Part shown: positions 45,316-52,793 of the stretch, in pieces
Numbering within the stretch: position 1 is the first letter of the stretch
Layout: each line of letters opens with the position of its first letter
DNA from: CAXNKH01 sp049296795
GTDB lineage: Bacteria > Pseudomonadota > Gammaproteobacteria > Burkholderiales > Burkholderiaceae_C
Length of the DNA: 64,000 bases
Reading direction: 5' to 3'
NCBI GenBank assembly: GCA_049296795.1
Contig: JBAQTC010000042.1
Location: forward strand, 1-64,000
Translations under genes and position numbers: made by a program
The notes under the pieces: model-generated
Told to the model about the DNA's origin: nothing
Database searches by the model: none
What the model saw: the letters and a program-made list of their open reading frames with translations, nothing else

Positions 45316-46458
45316 TTAAAGCAAGGCGCCTCGGGCATCGATGTCATAGACCGTTTCCACCACGCCGTGCTGCAGCCCGCCGCGCACACCAATCAAGCTG
45401 TCGTGCAAGTTGACGGTGGGGTCGCAATGGCCTGGGATCAGCCACAGGGTGTCACCCAAGGCCGGTAATTGCGTTCCGCGCAAAATGCCATGCTCGTCCC
45501 CGCCATTGAAAAACTCCAGCGGCGCGTCACCTGGGTCTTGCTGTACCCGGGGTAGTCCAGAGTCAATCGCGTGGCTTTTGTGACCGGCGTCGCACACGGC
45601 GTGCTCGGCGCTCAAGCTCATGATTTGGGTTTTAAGAAACAAGGCGTGTTCGAACTGCGGCTGTTGCGGATCGGCTTGGTTGCTTGCGTAGTCGGCGTCC
45701 ATGAACAGGAAGGAGCCCGCTTGCAGCTCGCCATAAACCCCGCTGCTACTCTCCAGCGCAAACGTGCCGCTGCCAGCACCTGTGACCAGACCCACCTGCA
45801 GACCGTGGCTGGCCAGCAGGGCGGTTGCCGCTTGAACTTTGGAGACTGCCGAGGCAATGGCTTGTTGCCGCTCGCTTGCCTGCCGAAAATGTTGAGCCCG
45901 GCCGTGATAAGCCTGTAAACCGGCAAAACGCAAAGGCGGTTGCGCGGTGATCGCTGTCGCCAGTTCCAGCGTCATTTCGGGGGAACTCACACCGCATCGG
46001 CCATGGCCCACATCGAGTTCAACGAACACATCAATCAGAGCGGCGCGGGCCGTGGCCAAGCGTGCAGCCTGGGCCAGATGAACCACGCCAGCCATGCTGT
46101 CAACTGCGATGGCGAGCCTGCCCCCACGCTGGTCCAGAACTTGGGCCAAGGCGACGACGCGTTGCAGCTTGAGAGGGGAGATCACTTCATTGCTGATGTA
46201 AATATCGTTGATGCCGCCAGCAGCCATGACTTCGGCCTCGGAAGTTTTTTGCACGCACACCCCCACCGCTCCGGCCTGAACCAGCAGGCGCGCCAGGGCT
46301 GAGCATTTGTGCATTTTGGCGTGGGGTCGCAAGCGCATGTGATGGCTTTGGGCAAACTCCACCATCTGTTTGAGATTGCGCTCCATGGCATCGAGATCGA
46401 GCACCAACGCCGGGGTGTCGATGGCGTTGACGGAAAGCCCTTCAAGCTGCAGCTTCAT
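45316..46458 (-). CDS. DSD1-family PLP enzyme (D-serine dehydratase / D-threonine aldolase-like)
   Basis: A 380-aa fold-type III PLP enzyme. The lysine that binds PLP is in RPHAKMHKC; the N-terminus DTPALVLDLDAMERN is typical. The C-terminal PGHCDPTVNLHD supplies the His/Cys zinc-site residues of this family. It degrades a D-amino acid or D-3-hydroxyamino acid; the true substrate is unknown. Its start overlaps the preceding phosphatase gene by 17 bp, so translation is coupled. Confidence 0.88.
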   Translation of the reverse strand: MKLQLEGLSVNAIDTPALVLDLDAMERNLKQMVEFAQSHHMRLRPHAKMHKCSALARLLVQAGAVGVCVQKTSEAEVMAAGGINDIYISNEVISPLKLQRVVALAQVLDQRGGRLAIAVDSMAGVVHLAQAARLATARAALIDVFVELDVGHGRCGVSSPEMTLELATAITAQPPLRFAGLQAYHGRAQHFRQASERQQAIASAVSKVQAATALLASHGLQVGLVTGAGSGTFALESSSGVYGELQAGSFLFMDADYASNQADPQQPQFEHALFLKTQIMSLSAEHAVCDAGHKSHAIDSGLPRVQQDPGDAPLEFFNGGDEHGILRGTQLPALGDTLWLIPGHCDPTVNLHDSLIGVRGGLQHGVVETVYDIDARGALL

Positions 46459-47098
46459 CCAGGCTCCCTTGGTCTAAATGGCGGGTGTCGGACCAACCCA
46501 CCAGGCTCAGTCCTTCGGGGCTCCACAGCAAGCGGTTAACGGCGGTGTTGCCCAGTGCCCAGGTGCGTGGCGCTTGCAAATCGAGCCGGGTAGCCAAACG
46601 GTACAGCACGTCCATCACACCGCCATGCGCGACCAGGGCGATTTGCTGGCCTGGGTGTTGTTGGGCAATTGAATCGACTGCGCTTTCAATTCGTGAATGC
46701 AACTCAACCAGGGTTTCCCCGCCTTCGGGCGAAAAATCGATATCACGACTGTGCCAGCGTTGCGCTTGTTCCGGCCATTGGGTCTCGACTTCGGACCAGG
46801 TCTGGCCTTCAAACGCACCAAAGCAACGCTCACGCAAGGCTGGTAACTGGGTCGGTTCGCGCCCCGCCAGTTCGGGGTGGTTCTGGCTAATGGCGCTGGC
46901 GGTTTCAAAGGCCCGTGACAGATCGCTGCTGTAAATGGCATCCAGAGTTTCAGCGCTCAGTGACTTGGCCAACTGCTGCGCTTGCCAGCGTCCGGTCGGG
47001 TTGAGGGGGATGTCCAGATGGCCCTGGATCCGGGTGTCGGCGTTCCAAGCTGTTTCGCCATGGCGAATGGCAATGATGCGGGTGGTTTGCATGGACAT
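46442..47098 (-). CDS. Histidine phosphatase superfamily protein (GpmB/CobC-like)
   Basis: A 218-aa enzyme with the phosphohistidine motif AIRHGETAWNADTR (catalytic His near residue 12) and the second His in VAHGGVMDVLY. Glu in LRERCFGAFEG completes the site. Family members act as phosphoglycerate-mutase-like phosphatases or cobalamin/sugar phosphatases. ATG 47098 shares a base with the ttcA stop; ATG 47092 is an alternative. Part of the folM-folB-ttcA minus-strand unit. Confidence 0.9.
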   Translation of the reverse strand: MSMQTTRIIAIRHGETAWNADTRIQGHLDIPLNPTGRWQAQQLAKSLSAETLDAIYSSDLSRAFETASAISQNHPELAGREPTQLPALRERCFGAFEGQTWSEVETQWPEQAQRWHSRDIDFSPEGGETLVELHSRIESAVDSIAQQHPGQQIALVAHGGVMDVLYRLATRLDLQAPRTWALGNTAVNRLLWSPEGLSLVGWSDTRHLDQGSLDEAAA

Positions 47099-48009
47099 TA
47101 GTGCGCAACCATGAGCAAGGCGGCCGGTTTGCTAACGTTGAACTGTTCGGGGTCAAAAGCTTTGTCACCATCGACGCTGGCCACGCCGCTAGCCATCAGA
47201 CCTTTGAAGTCGTGCAGCTTGCTGTCCATCAGATGCGAGGGGACGACGTTCTGTAAGGCGGTGAACATGCTTTCAATTCGGCCCGGATGTTTTTTCTCCC
47301 AGTCGCGCAGCATGGCGCCGACCTGCTTGCGTTGCAGATTTTCCTGACTGCCGCACAGGGTGCAAGGAATGATGGGGAACTCACGGTGTGTGGCCCAGCG
47401 CGTGAGGTCTTTCTCGGCCACATTGGCAAGCGGCCGGATCACGACATGGTGTCCGTCATCACTCACCAGTTTGGGCGGCATGCCCTTGAGCTTGCCGCCG
47501 AAGAACATGTTGAGGAAAAAAGTCTGCAACATATCGTCACGGTGATGACCGAGTGCGATCTTGGTGGCGCCGAGTTCATCAGCTACCCGGTACAAAATGC
47601 CCCGGCGCAAGCGGCTACACAGGCTGCACATCGTCTTGCCTTCGGCGACGACGCGCTTGACGATGGAATAAGTGTCCTGATTCTCGATGTGAAAAGGCAC
47701 ACCAAGCTGCTCCAGGTAGGCCGGCAGGATATGCTCGGGAAAGCCGGGTTGTTTCTGATCGAGGTTGACGGCTATCAGATCAAAATGAATCGGTGCCCGT
47801 GCTTTGAGCTTGAGCAGTATGTCGAGCATGGCATAGCTGTCCTTGCCGCCCGATACGCACACCATCACCTTGTCGCCCTCTTCGATCATGTTGAAGTCAA
47901 CAATGGCCTGGCCAACTTGGCGGCACAGTCGTTTCTCGAGCTTGTGGGTTTCACGCTCGATCTTGAGTTCCTTGTCGAGGGGAGCTATCTCGTTTTCAAT
48001 CCATTGCAT
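47098..48009 (-). CDS. ttcA: tRNA 2-thiocytidine synthase TtcA
   Basis: A 303-aa PP-loop ATPase that thiolates C32 of some tRNAs with an Fe-S cluster. The PP-loop is SGGKDS (residues 53-58). Cluster cysteines lie in CSLC (C128, C131) and CTLC (C216, C219). ALGHHRDDMLQT is a further family block. ATG 48009 lies at the edge of the REP-like elements that separate it from folB. Confidence 0.96.
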   Translation of the reverse strand: MQWIENEIAPLDKELKIERETHKLEKRLCRQVGQAIVDFNMIEEGDKVMVCVSGGKDSYAMLDILLKLKARAPIHFDLIAVNLDQKQPGFPEHILPAYLEQLGVPFHIENQDTYSIVKRVVAEGKTMCSLCSRLRRGILYRVADELGATKIALGHHRDDMLQTFFLNMFFGGKLKGMPPKLVSDDGHHVVIRPLANVAEKDLTRWATHREFPIIPCTLCGSQENLQRKQVGAMLRDWEKKHPGRIESMFTALQNVVPSHLMDSKLHDFKGLMASGVASVDGDKAFDPEQFNVSKPAALLMVAH

Positions 48010-48036
48010 ATAAATTTATCTGTTCCATCTAATTGG

Positions 48037-48116
48037 TTGGGGTCAGAGCCCAATTTCGTTGCCCGCCATTTAACTTCTGGAAAACTACTGTCCTGAATTG
48101 GGATCTGACCCCAAGT
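48037..48116 (+). repeat. REP-like palindromic element between folB and ttcA (copy A)
   Basis: The ends are TTGGGGTCAGAGCCCAATTTCG (as TTGGGGTCAGAG and CCCAATTTCG, 48037-48058) and TCCTGAATTGGGATCTGACCCC (48091-48112), roughly inverted copies of one another. This head-to-head layout, ~80 bp, is that of REP doublets mobilised by REP-associated (RAYT) tyrosine transposases; no such gene is in the window. Confidence 0.85.
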
Positions 48117-48127
48117 TACTTTATTTG

Positions 48128-48206
48128 TTGGGGTCAGAGCCCACTCGTTTGTTATTTCAGTCGCCGGAAAGAGTTTTTTCCTGAATTGGGATCTGACCCC
48201 AATTTA
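48128..48206 (+). repeat. REP-like palindromic element between folB and ttcA (copy B)
   Basis: A second copy follows 11 bp later: TTGGGGTCAGAGCCC (48128-48142) and TCCTGAATTGGGATCTGACCCC (48179-48200 region). The inner part differs from copy A except near its right end. Its last bases form the folB stop codon (TAA on the minus strand, 48204-48206), so the insertion trimmed or supplied the folB end. Confidence 0.85.
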
Positions 48207-48569
48207 CCAGGAGCCCGTTTCAGCGCGAATCGCCACTTCGCAGTCTTCAAAAATTTCCAGTTTGATGATTTTCACCCGGACGCCTTGCACGCCGGGCAAT
48301 AACAGCAGGCGTTGAGCCAGTTTGCCGATCAGGGTTTCGAGCAGGTTGACATGCTCGGCCGTGCATTCGTCGATGATGATCTGGCGCACTTTACGGTAGT
48401 CCAGCACATGCTTGATGTCATCGTCGAGTGGCAGCAAAAATTGTTCGCCCAAGTTGAGTTCGGCGTCCACCTGGATCGGTTGCGGCGCCGAGCGCTCGTG
48501 CGCCAGAATGCCCAGATTGGCATTGAAGCGCAGGCCGGTCAGGCTGAGGATTTGGCGACTGTTGGACAT
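48204..48569 (-). CDS. folB: Dihydroneopterin aldolase
   Basis: A 121-aa enzyme of folate synthesis that cleaves or epimerises dihydroneopterin. LSLTGLRFNANLGILAHERSA is the typical N-terminal strand-helix with the catalytic Glu region, then LDYRKVRQIIIDE and NLLETLIGKLAQRLL. The last residues (IRAETGSW) end at a REP element, so the C-terminus may have changed slightly. It lies 34 bp after folM. Confidence 0.94.
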   Translation of the reverse strand: MSNSRQILSLTGLRFNANLGILAHERSAPQPIQVDAELNLGEQFLLPLDDDIKHVLDYRKVRQIIIDECTAEHVNLLETLIGKLAQRLLLLPGVQGVRVKIIKLEIFEDCEVAIRAETGSW

Positions 48570-48603
48570 GAGACAGTGTGCGGATGCGTTAGGGCCTGCT
48601 GGC

Positions 48604-49395
48604 TCACATCAGAGAGAAATCACGTTCAAACTTCAACAGGTGTTGGCCGCCGTCGACCAGCAAGGTGGTTCCGGTGATGGAGGCGTTTTCCAGAGCGAAC
48701 TTCACGGTGGCAGCAACGTCTTGTGGGGTGGATGATCGGCCCAGCGGCGAGAGCTGGTGTAGGGACTCGAATTTGTCTGCACTCAGGAATGGGCTGTTCA
48801 GTGTCAGCCCTGGCGCCACACCCACCACGCGTAAGCGGGGTGCCAGCGCCAAAGCCAGCATGGTATTGGCCGCTTCCAGTGCGGCTTTGGAAAGGGTGTA
48901 GCTGAAAAAATCAGGGTTCTGGTTCCACAGCTTCTGGTCCAGCAGATTGACCACCACGCCGCGCGCCTGAGGATCTGTCTTGGCCCGCTCACTGAGGTGT
49001 GCGTGCAAGGCCTGGGCCAGCAAAATGGCGGCGCCGGCATTGCTGTGCATATGGTGGTCCATTGCGGCAAAGCCAAAACTGGCAGCTTGGTCATGTTCAA
49101 AAGTCGAGGCGTTGTTGACGACCGCATCGAGTCGCCCCATTTTTTGGATGACAGTGGGTAACAGGTCGCGGACTTCGGCCTCATTGTGCAAATCGGCCTG
49201 GAACGCCTGGGCACCCGGGCACAGGGCCGAACAATCGGCCACGGTCTGAGTCGCGGCTTGGGCTGAATCACGGTAGTGCACAGCCACAGACCAGCCGCCC
49301 TGCGCCAAGGCCAGGGCCATCTCGCGGCCAAGCCTTTGAGCCGAGCCGGTGATCAGAACGGTGCGAGCCGCTGGTTCAGTTGGCACGTTGGACAT
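48604..49395 (-). CDS. folM: SDR-family pteridine reductase (FolM-like dihydromonapterin reductase)
   Basis: A 263-aa short-chain dehydrogenase. The cofactor loop TGSAQRLG (TGX3RXG, residues 16-23) instead of TGX3GXG is the pteridine-reductase/FolM variant that favours NADPH. Catalytic YX3K is SYTLSKAAL; VNNAS is also present. It reduces dihydropterins. Position directly before folB supports a pterin role. Divergent from the MidA-like gene, 18 bp between starts. Confidence 0.85.
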   Translation of the reverse strand: MSNVPTEPAARTVLITGSAQRLGREMALALAQGGWSVAVHYRDSAQAATQTVADCSALCPGAQAFQADLHNEAEVRDLLPTVIQKMGRLDAVVNNASTFEHDQAASFGFAAMDHHMHSNAGAAILLAQALHAHLSERAKTDPQARGVVVNLLDQKLWNQNPDFFSYTLSKAALEAANTMLALALAPRLRVVGVAPGLTLNSPFLSADKFESLHQLSPLGRSSTPQDVAATVKFALENASITGTTLLVDGGQHLLKFERDFSLM

Positions 49396-49413
49396 TCGAG
49401 GACAATTCAGGCT

Positions 49414-50514
49414 GTGATAAAGACACCGCCTATTTTAACGAACGAGCTGCAACGGCAGCTGGCTGGGGTGATTGAGCGTCAGGACGGCTGGATCGGCTTT
49501 GATGACTTCATGGCGCTGGCCTTGTATGCGCCGGGATTGGGTTATTACGCCAATGATTTGCCCAAGTTGGGTTTGATGCCGACTTCGGGCAGCGACTTCG
49601 TCACGGCCCCTGAAATGACGCCGCTGTTTGGTCAAACCCTGGCCGCGCAAGTGGATCAGGCTTTGCAAGTCAGTCAAACCCATGAAATCTGGGAGTTTGG
49701 TGCCGGCTCTGGGGCCCTGGCGCTGCAACTGCTGCAGACCTTGGGCCCGGCCGTCGAGCGCTACACCATTGTCGATTTGTCGGGCAGCCTGCGCGCTCGC
49801 CAGCAACAGACGCTGCAAGCCTATACCGACAAAGTCCGTTGGGTGGACGCGCTGCCCGATGTGATGCAGGGGGTGGTCGTTGGCAATGAAGTGCTCGATG
49901 CGATGCCGGTCAAGCTGCTGGTCCGCAGTCAAGGCGTGTGGCAGGAGCGCGGAGTTTCGCTGAGCGAGGTCAACTCGGGATTCACCTGGCAAGACCGTCC
50001 CACCGAGCTGCGCCCGCCGTTGGAAATAGCAGGCCCGCACGACTATTTGACCGAAATTCACCCGCAGGCTGAAGCTTTCATTCGAACGCTCGCCGATCGA
50101 CTGGTGCAGGGCGCAGCCTTCTTTATTGACTACGGTTTTAGTGAGAGTGAGTACTACCATCCGCAACGACACATGGGGACGGTTATGTGTCATCGTGCCC
50201 ACCAGTCCGACCCCAATCCCTTGGTCGATCTGGGCTTGAAAGACATAACGGCCCACGTCAATTTCACCGGCATTGCCCTGGCTGCACAAGAAGCCGGTTT
50301 CCATGTTCTGGGTTACAGCAATCAGGCCCGGTTCCTGCTCAACTGTGGCTTGCTCAAACTCATGGAGCCGGCATCCTTAGCCAATCGGGTCATGGGACAA
50401 AAGCTGATCATGGAGCACGAAATGGGTGAGTTGTTCAAAGTGATCGCCTTGGGCAAGGGCCAAGCTTGGGAGCCACTGGGATTTGCCGTGGGCGACAGAA
50501 GCCATACACTCTGA
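49414..50514 (+). CDS. MidA/NDUFAF7-like SAM-dependent methyltransferase (DUF185)
   Basis: A 366-aa protein of the family whose eukaryotic member arginine-methylates a complex I subunit. FGAGSGALALQLLQ is motif I; VVGNEVLDAMPVKLL and HVNFTGIALAAQEAGF are family landmarks. The start is GTG 49414, 18 bp from the divergent folM start; the open frame reaches back to 49276 but overlaps folM. In bacteria the target is not settled. Confidence 0.88.
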   Translation: MIKTPPILTNELQRQLAGVIERQDGWIGFDDFMALALYAPGLGYYANDLPKLGLMPTSGSDFVTAPEMTPLFGQTLAAQVDQALQVSQTHEIWEFGAGSGALALQLLQTLGPAVERYTIVDLSGSLRARQQQTLQAYTDKVRWVDALPDVMQGVVVGNEVLDAMPVKLLVRSQGVWQERGVSLSEVNSGFTWQDRPTELRPPLEIAGPHDYLTEIHPQAEAFIRTLADRLVQGAAFFIDYGFSESEYYHPQRHMGTVMCHRAHQSDPNPLVDLGLKDITAHVNFTGIALAAQEAGFHVLGYSNQARFLLNCGLLKLMEPASLANRVMGQKLIMEHEMGELFKVIALGKGQAWEPLGFAVGDRSHTL

Positions 50515-50517
50515 GCC

Positions 50518-50712
50518 ATGATTCGCTGGCTTATCGTTGTATTTCTCGCCCTGTTACTGATCAACTGGTTCACGCCGTTTTTTCAGAAACTCGGCATCGG
50601 TCAATTGCCCGGTGATTTGCGTTTCAAGCTGTTCGGGCGCGATTTTTTCCTGCCCTTGACCACCACGGTCTTGCTAAGTTTAGTGGCCGCGGGCTTGGCC
50701 AAACTCATTTGA
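50518..50712 (+). CDS. DUF2905-family small membrane protein
   Basis: A 64-aa protein with two membrane helices: LIVVFLALLLINWFTPF and PLTTTVLLSLVAAGLAKL. Between them is the family motif KLGIGQLPGDLRFKLFGRDF. Function unknown. It starts 4 bp after the MidA-like gene and ends 1 bp from the convergent galU stop. Confidence 0.88.
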   Translation: MIRWLIVVFLALLLINWFTPFFQKLGIGQLPGDLRFKLFGRDFFLPLTTTVLLSLVAAGLAKLI

Positions 50713-50713
50713 G

Positions 50714-51583
50714 TTACAAGCTGGGCAGCAGGTTTTGGAGATAAGCCCGGAACGACTCACCGGTTTCGGGGTGGCGCAGTCCGAGTTCCACGTTGGCTTG
50801 TAAATACCCGAGTTTGGTACCGCAATCAAAACGTTTGCCTTGGTACTGGTAGGCTAGCACCCGTTCGCGTTTGAGCAGGGCTGCAATACCATCGGTCAGT
50901 TGGATTTCGCCACCGACACCCGCTTTCTGGTTGGCCAGCAGATCAAAAATGGATGGACTGAGAATGTAGCGACCGGCGACCCCCAGATTCGATGGCGCAT
51001 TCTCGGGCGCGGGCTTCTCCACAATGCCGGTCATTTGCAGTAGCCGTTCTTCCATGGCTTGACCCGCCACCATGCCGTAGCTACGCGTTTCGTGGGGTGC
51101 GACGGCTTGCACGGCCAGCACGCTGCAGTGGTGGAAATTGTGAATTTCAGCCATTTGACTCAAGATCGGGGCTGGCCCATCCATCAAGTCATCGGCCAGC
51201 AGCACGGCAAAAGGCTCGTTGCCCACCACACTGCGTGCGCACAGCACGGCGTGACCCAGGCCCAGCGCTTTATGTTGGCGGATAAAGATGCAATTGACAT
51301 GACTGGGCACCACGCTGCGCACGATGGCGAGCAGTTCGGCCTTGTCCTTGGCGCCAAGTTCGGCTTCGAGTTCAAACGCGGTATCGAAATGATCTTCGAT
51401 GGCTCGTTTATTGCGTCCGGTGATGAAGATCAGCTCGGTGGCACCCGCGGCAACGGCTTCCTCGGCGGCGTATTGAATCAAGGGTTTGTCCACCACCGGC
51501 AGCATTTCTTTGGGCTGGGCCTTGGTGGCAGGCAAAAAACGGGTACCCAAACCGGCAACGGGAAATACGGCTTTACGAATCAT
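50714..51583 (-). CDS. galU: UTP-glucose-1-phosphate uridylyltransferase
   Basis: A 289-aa nucleotidyltransferase that makes UDP-glucose for cell-surface polysaccharides. The N-terminal GLGTRFLPATKAQPKEMLP is the UTP-binding loop and QYAAEEAVAAGATELIFITG follows; FDCGTKLGYLQA lies near the C-terminus. Length is normal. Downstream of cca by 48 bp in the same direction. Confidence 0.96.
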   Translation of the reverse strand: MIRKAVFPVAGLGTRFLPATKAQPKEMLPVVDKPLIQYAAEEAVAAGATELIFITGRNKRAIEDHFDTAFELEAELGAKDKAELLAIVRSVVPSHVNCIFIRQHKALGLGHAVLCARSVVGNEPFAVLLADDLMDGPAPILSQMAEIHNFHHCSVLAVQAVAPHETRSYGMVAGQAMEERLLQMTGIVEKPAPENAPSNLGVAGRYILSPSIFDLLANQKAGVGGEIQLTDGIAALLKRERVLAYQYQGKRFDCGTKLGYLQANVELGLRHPETGESFRAYLQNLLPSL

Positions 51584-51631
51584 GAGGTCGCTTTTGAAAA
51601 AATGTCAGTGTAGCGGTGAATGACGAAAAAA

Positions 51632-52780
51632 TCAGGCGCGCTGGTCGCGGCTTGCCAGATGCTTATTCAGCGCCCCGAGTCGAGCTGCCCGGATCAAGGC
51701 GCCGACCTCAAGGCCGCTGGTACCGGCGGCCAAGGCGGCAGCGCTGATGCTGGCGCTGTTGAACTCCAGAACACGCATAAGAGCCGTTTGCAGATGCGCG
51801 CGCTGCGGGTAGGGTTGATCGGCGCATCCTTCGCCGGCTCGGGCCAAGCACAGGCAAGCCAGCAGCAACTGGGTAAAGCGCTCGGGCTTGCGAATCGCGT
51901 CGCTGGCCTCAAACAACTGCAACAGCTCGTCTCCACCCATGGCTACGCTATGGTCAATGCGGTGCTGTTCGCGCGTCAGTAAAGCGGCGAGTTCACTGCA
52001 TTGCACAGGAACAGCTCGCGCTTGCGAGTTGGCTGTCGCGTGAAAAAGACAGGCATAACGGACCGGTAACGGGGCTGCCAACTGGGCCGCCAAGTCGATG
52101 GCGCGCATCAAACCGGGGCTAGACTCAAGCTGGGGCAGCAATTTGGCAAGTGCACCGCAGTCGCCGAGTACGGTGAGCATGCGCGATGGCCGCTCTTCCA
52201 TCAGGCCGCGACTGAGCTCTTGCCAGACGCGTTCGGCCACCAAGTGATCGGCTTCGCCTTGTTGCACCATCTCGCACATCAGTTGCCGGGTTTCGGGAGC
52301 GATGCTGAAATCACTAAAACGGGCAGCCAGTCGCGCCACGCGCAAAATCCGCACCGGGTCTTCGCAAAAAGCCAGCGTCACATGGCGCAGCACCTTGTGC
52401 GCGACATCCTGCTGGCCTTGGTGCGGGTCAATCAAATCCCCGACATCGAAGGACAGGTCGGATTTCAGCTTATCGGCTGCTACAGCGATGGCATTGATGG
52501 TTAAATCACGCCGCGAGAGGTCCTGCTCCAGCGTCACTTCGGGCGAGCTGTGAACCGCAAAGCCGCGGTAACCGCGCGCTGTTTTTCTCTCGGTTCGGGC
52601 CAGTGCATATTCTTCGCGTGTTGTTGGATGGAGAAACACTGGGAAATCCTTGCCAACGGGAAGAAATCCTTGCGCCGTCATTTGCTCAGGCGTGGCACCC
52701 ACTACGACCCAGTCGCGGTCCTTGATGCGGAGTCCCAGCAAGCCATCGCGCACCGCACCACCGACCAGGTAAATTTGCAT
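51632..52780 (-). CDS. cca: CCA tRNA nucleotidyltransferase, HD region degenerate
   Basis: A 382-aa enzyme that adds the CCA end to tRNAs. The nucleotidyltransferase part is intact: MQIYLVGGAVRDGLLG, the RRDLTINAIA block, and ARLAARFSDFSIAPET. In long bacterial Cca proteins an HD phosphohydrolase domain follows with a PEXDXXXHT segment and an HDXGK motif. Here that region reads SSPGLMRAIDLAAQ and LFHATANSQ, so both metal-binding sets are gone and some 25-30 residues are missing. The tRNA-repair core should still work; the phosphatase side activity should not (inference). 13 bp after slt. Confidence 0.93.
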   Translation of the reverse strand: MQIYLVGGAVRDGLLGLRIKDRDWVVVGATPEQMTAQGFLPVGKDFPVFLHPTTREEYALARTERKTARGYRGFAVHSSPEVTLEQDLSRRDLTINAIAVAADKLKSDLSFDVGDLIDPHQGQQDVAHKVLRHVTLAFCEDPVRILRVARLAARFSDFSIAPETRQLMCEMVQQGEADHLVAERVWQELSRGLMEERPSRMLTVLGDCGALAKLLPQLESSPGLMRAIDLAAQLAAPLPVRYACLFHATANSQARAVPVQCSELAALLTREQHRIDHSVAMGGDELLQLFEASDAIRKPERFTQLLLACLCLARAGEGCADQPYPQRAHLQTALMRVLEFNSASISAAALAAGTSGLEVGALIRAARLGALNKHLASRDQRA

Positions 52781-52793
52781 GGCTGCAGCTTAT

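Noticed and set aside
50199..50220. GTCCGACCCCAATCC in the MidA-like gene as another REP arm
   Set aside because: The match is short, there is no partner arm, and it encodes the normal HRAHXSDPNPL-type family segment.
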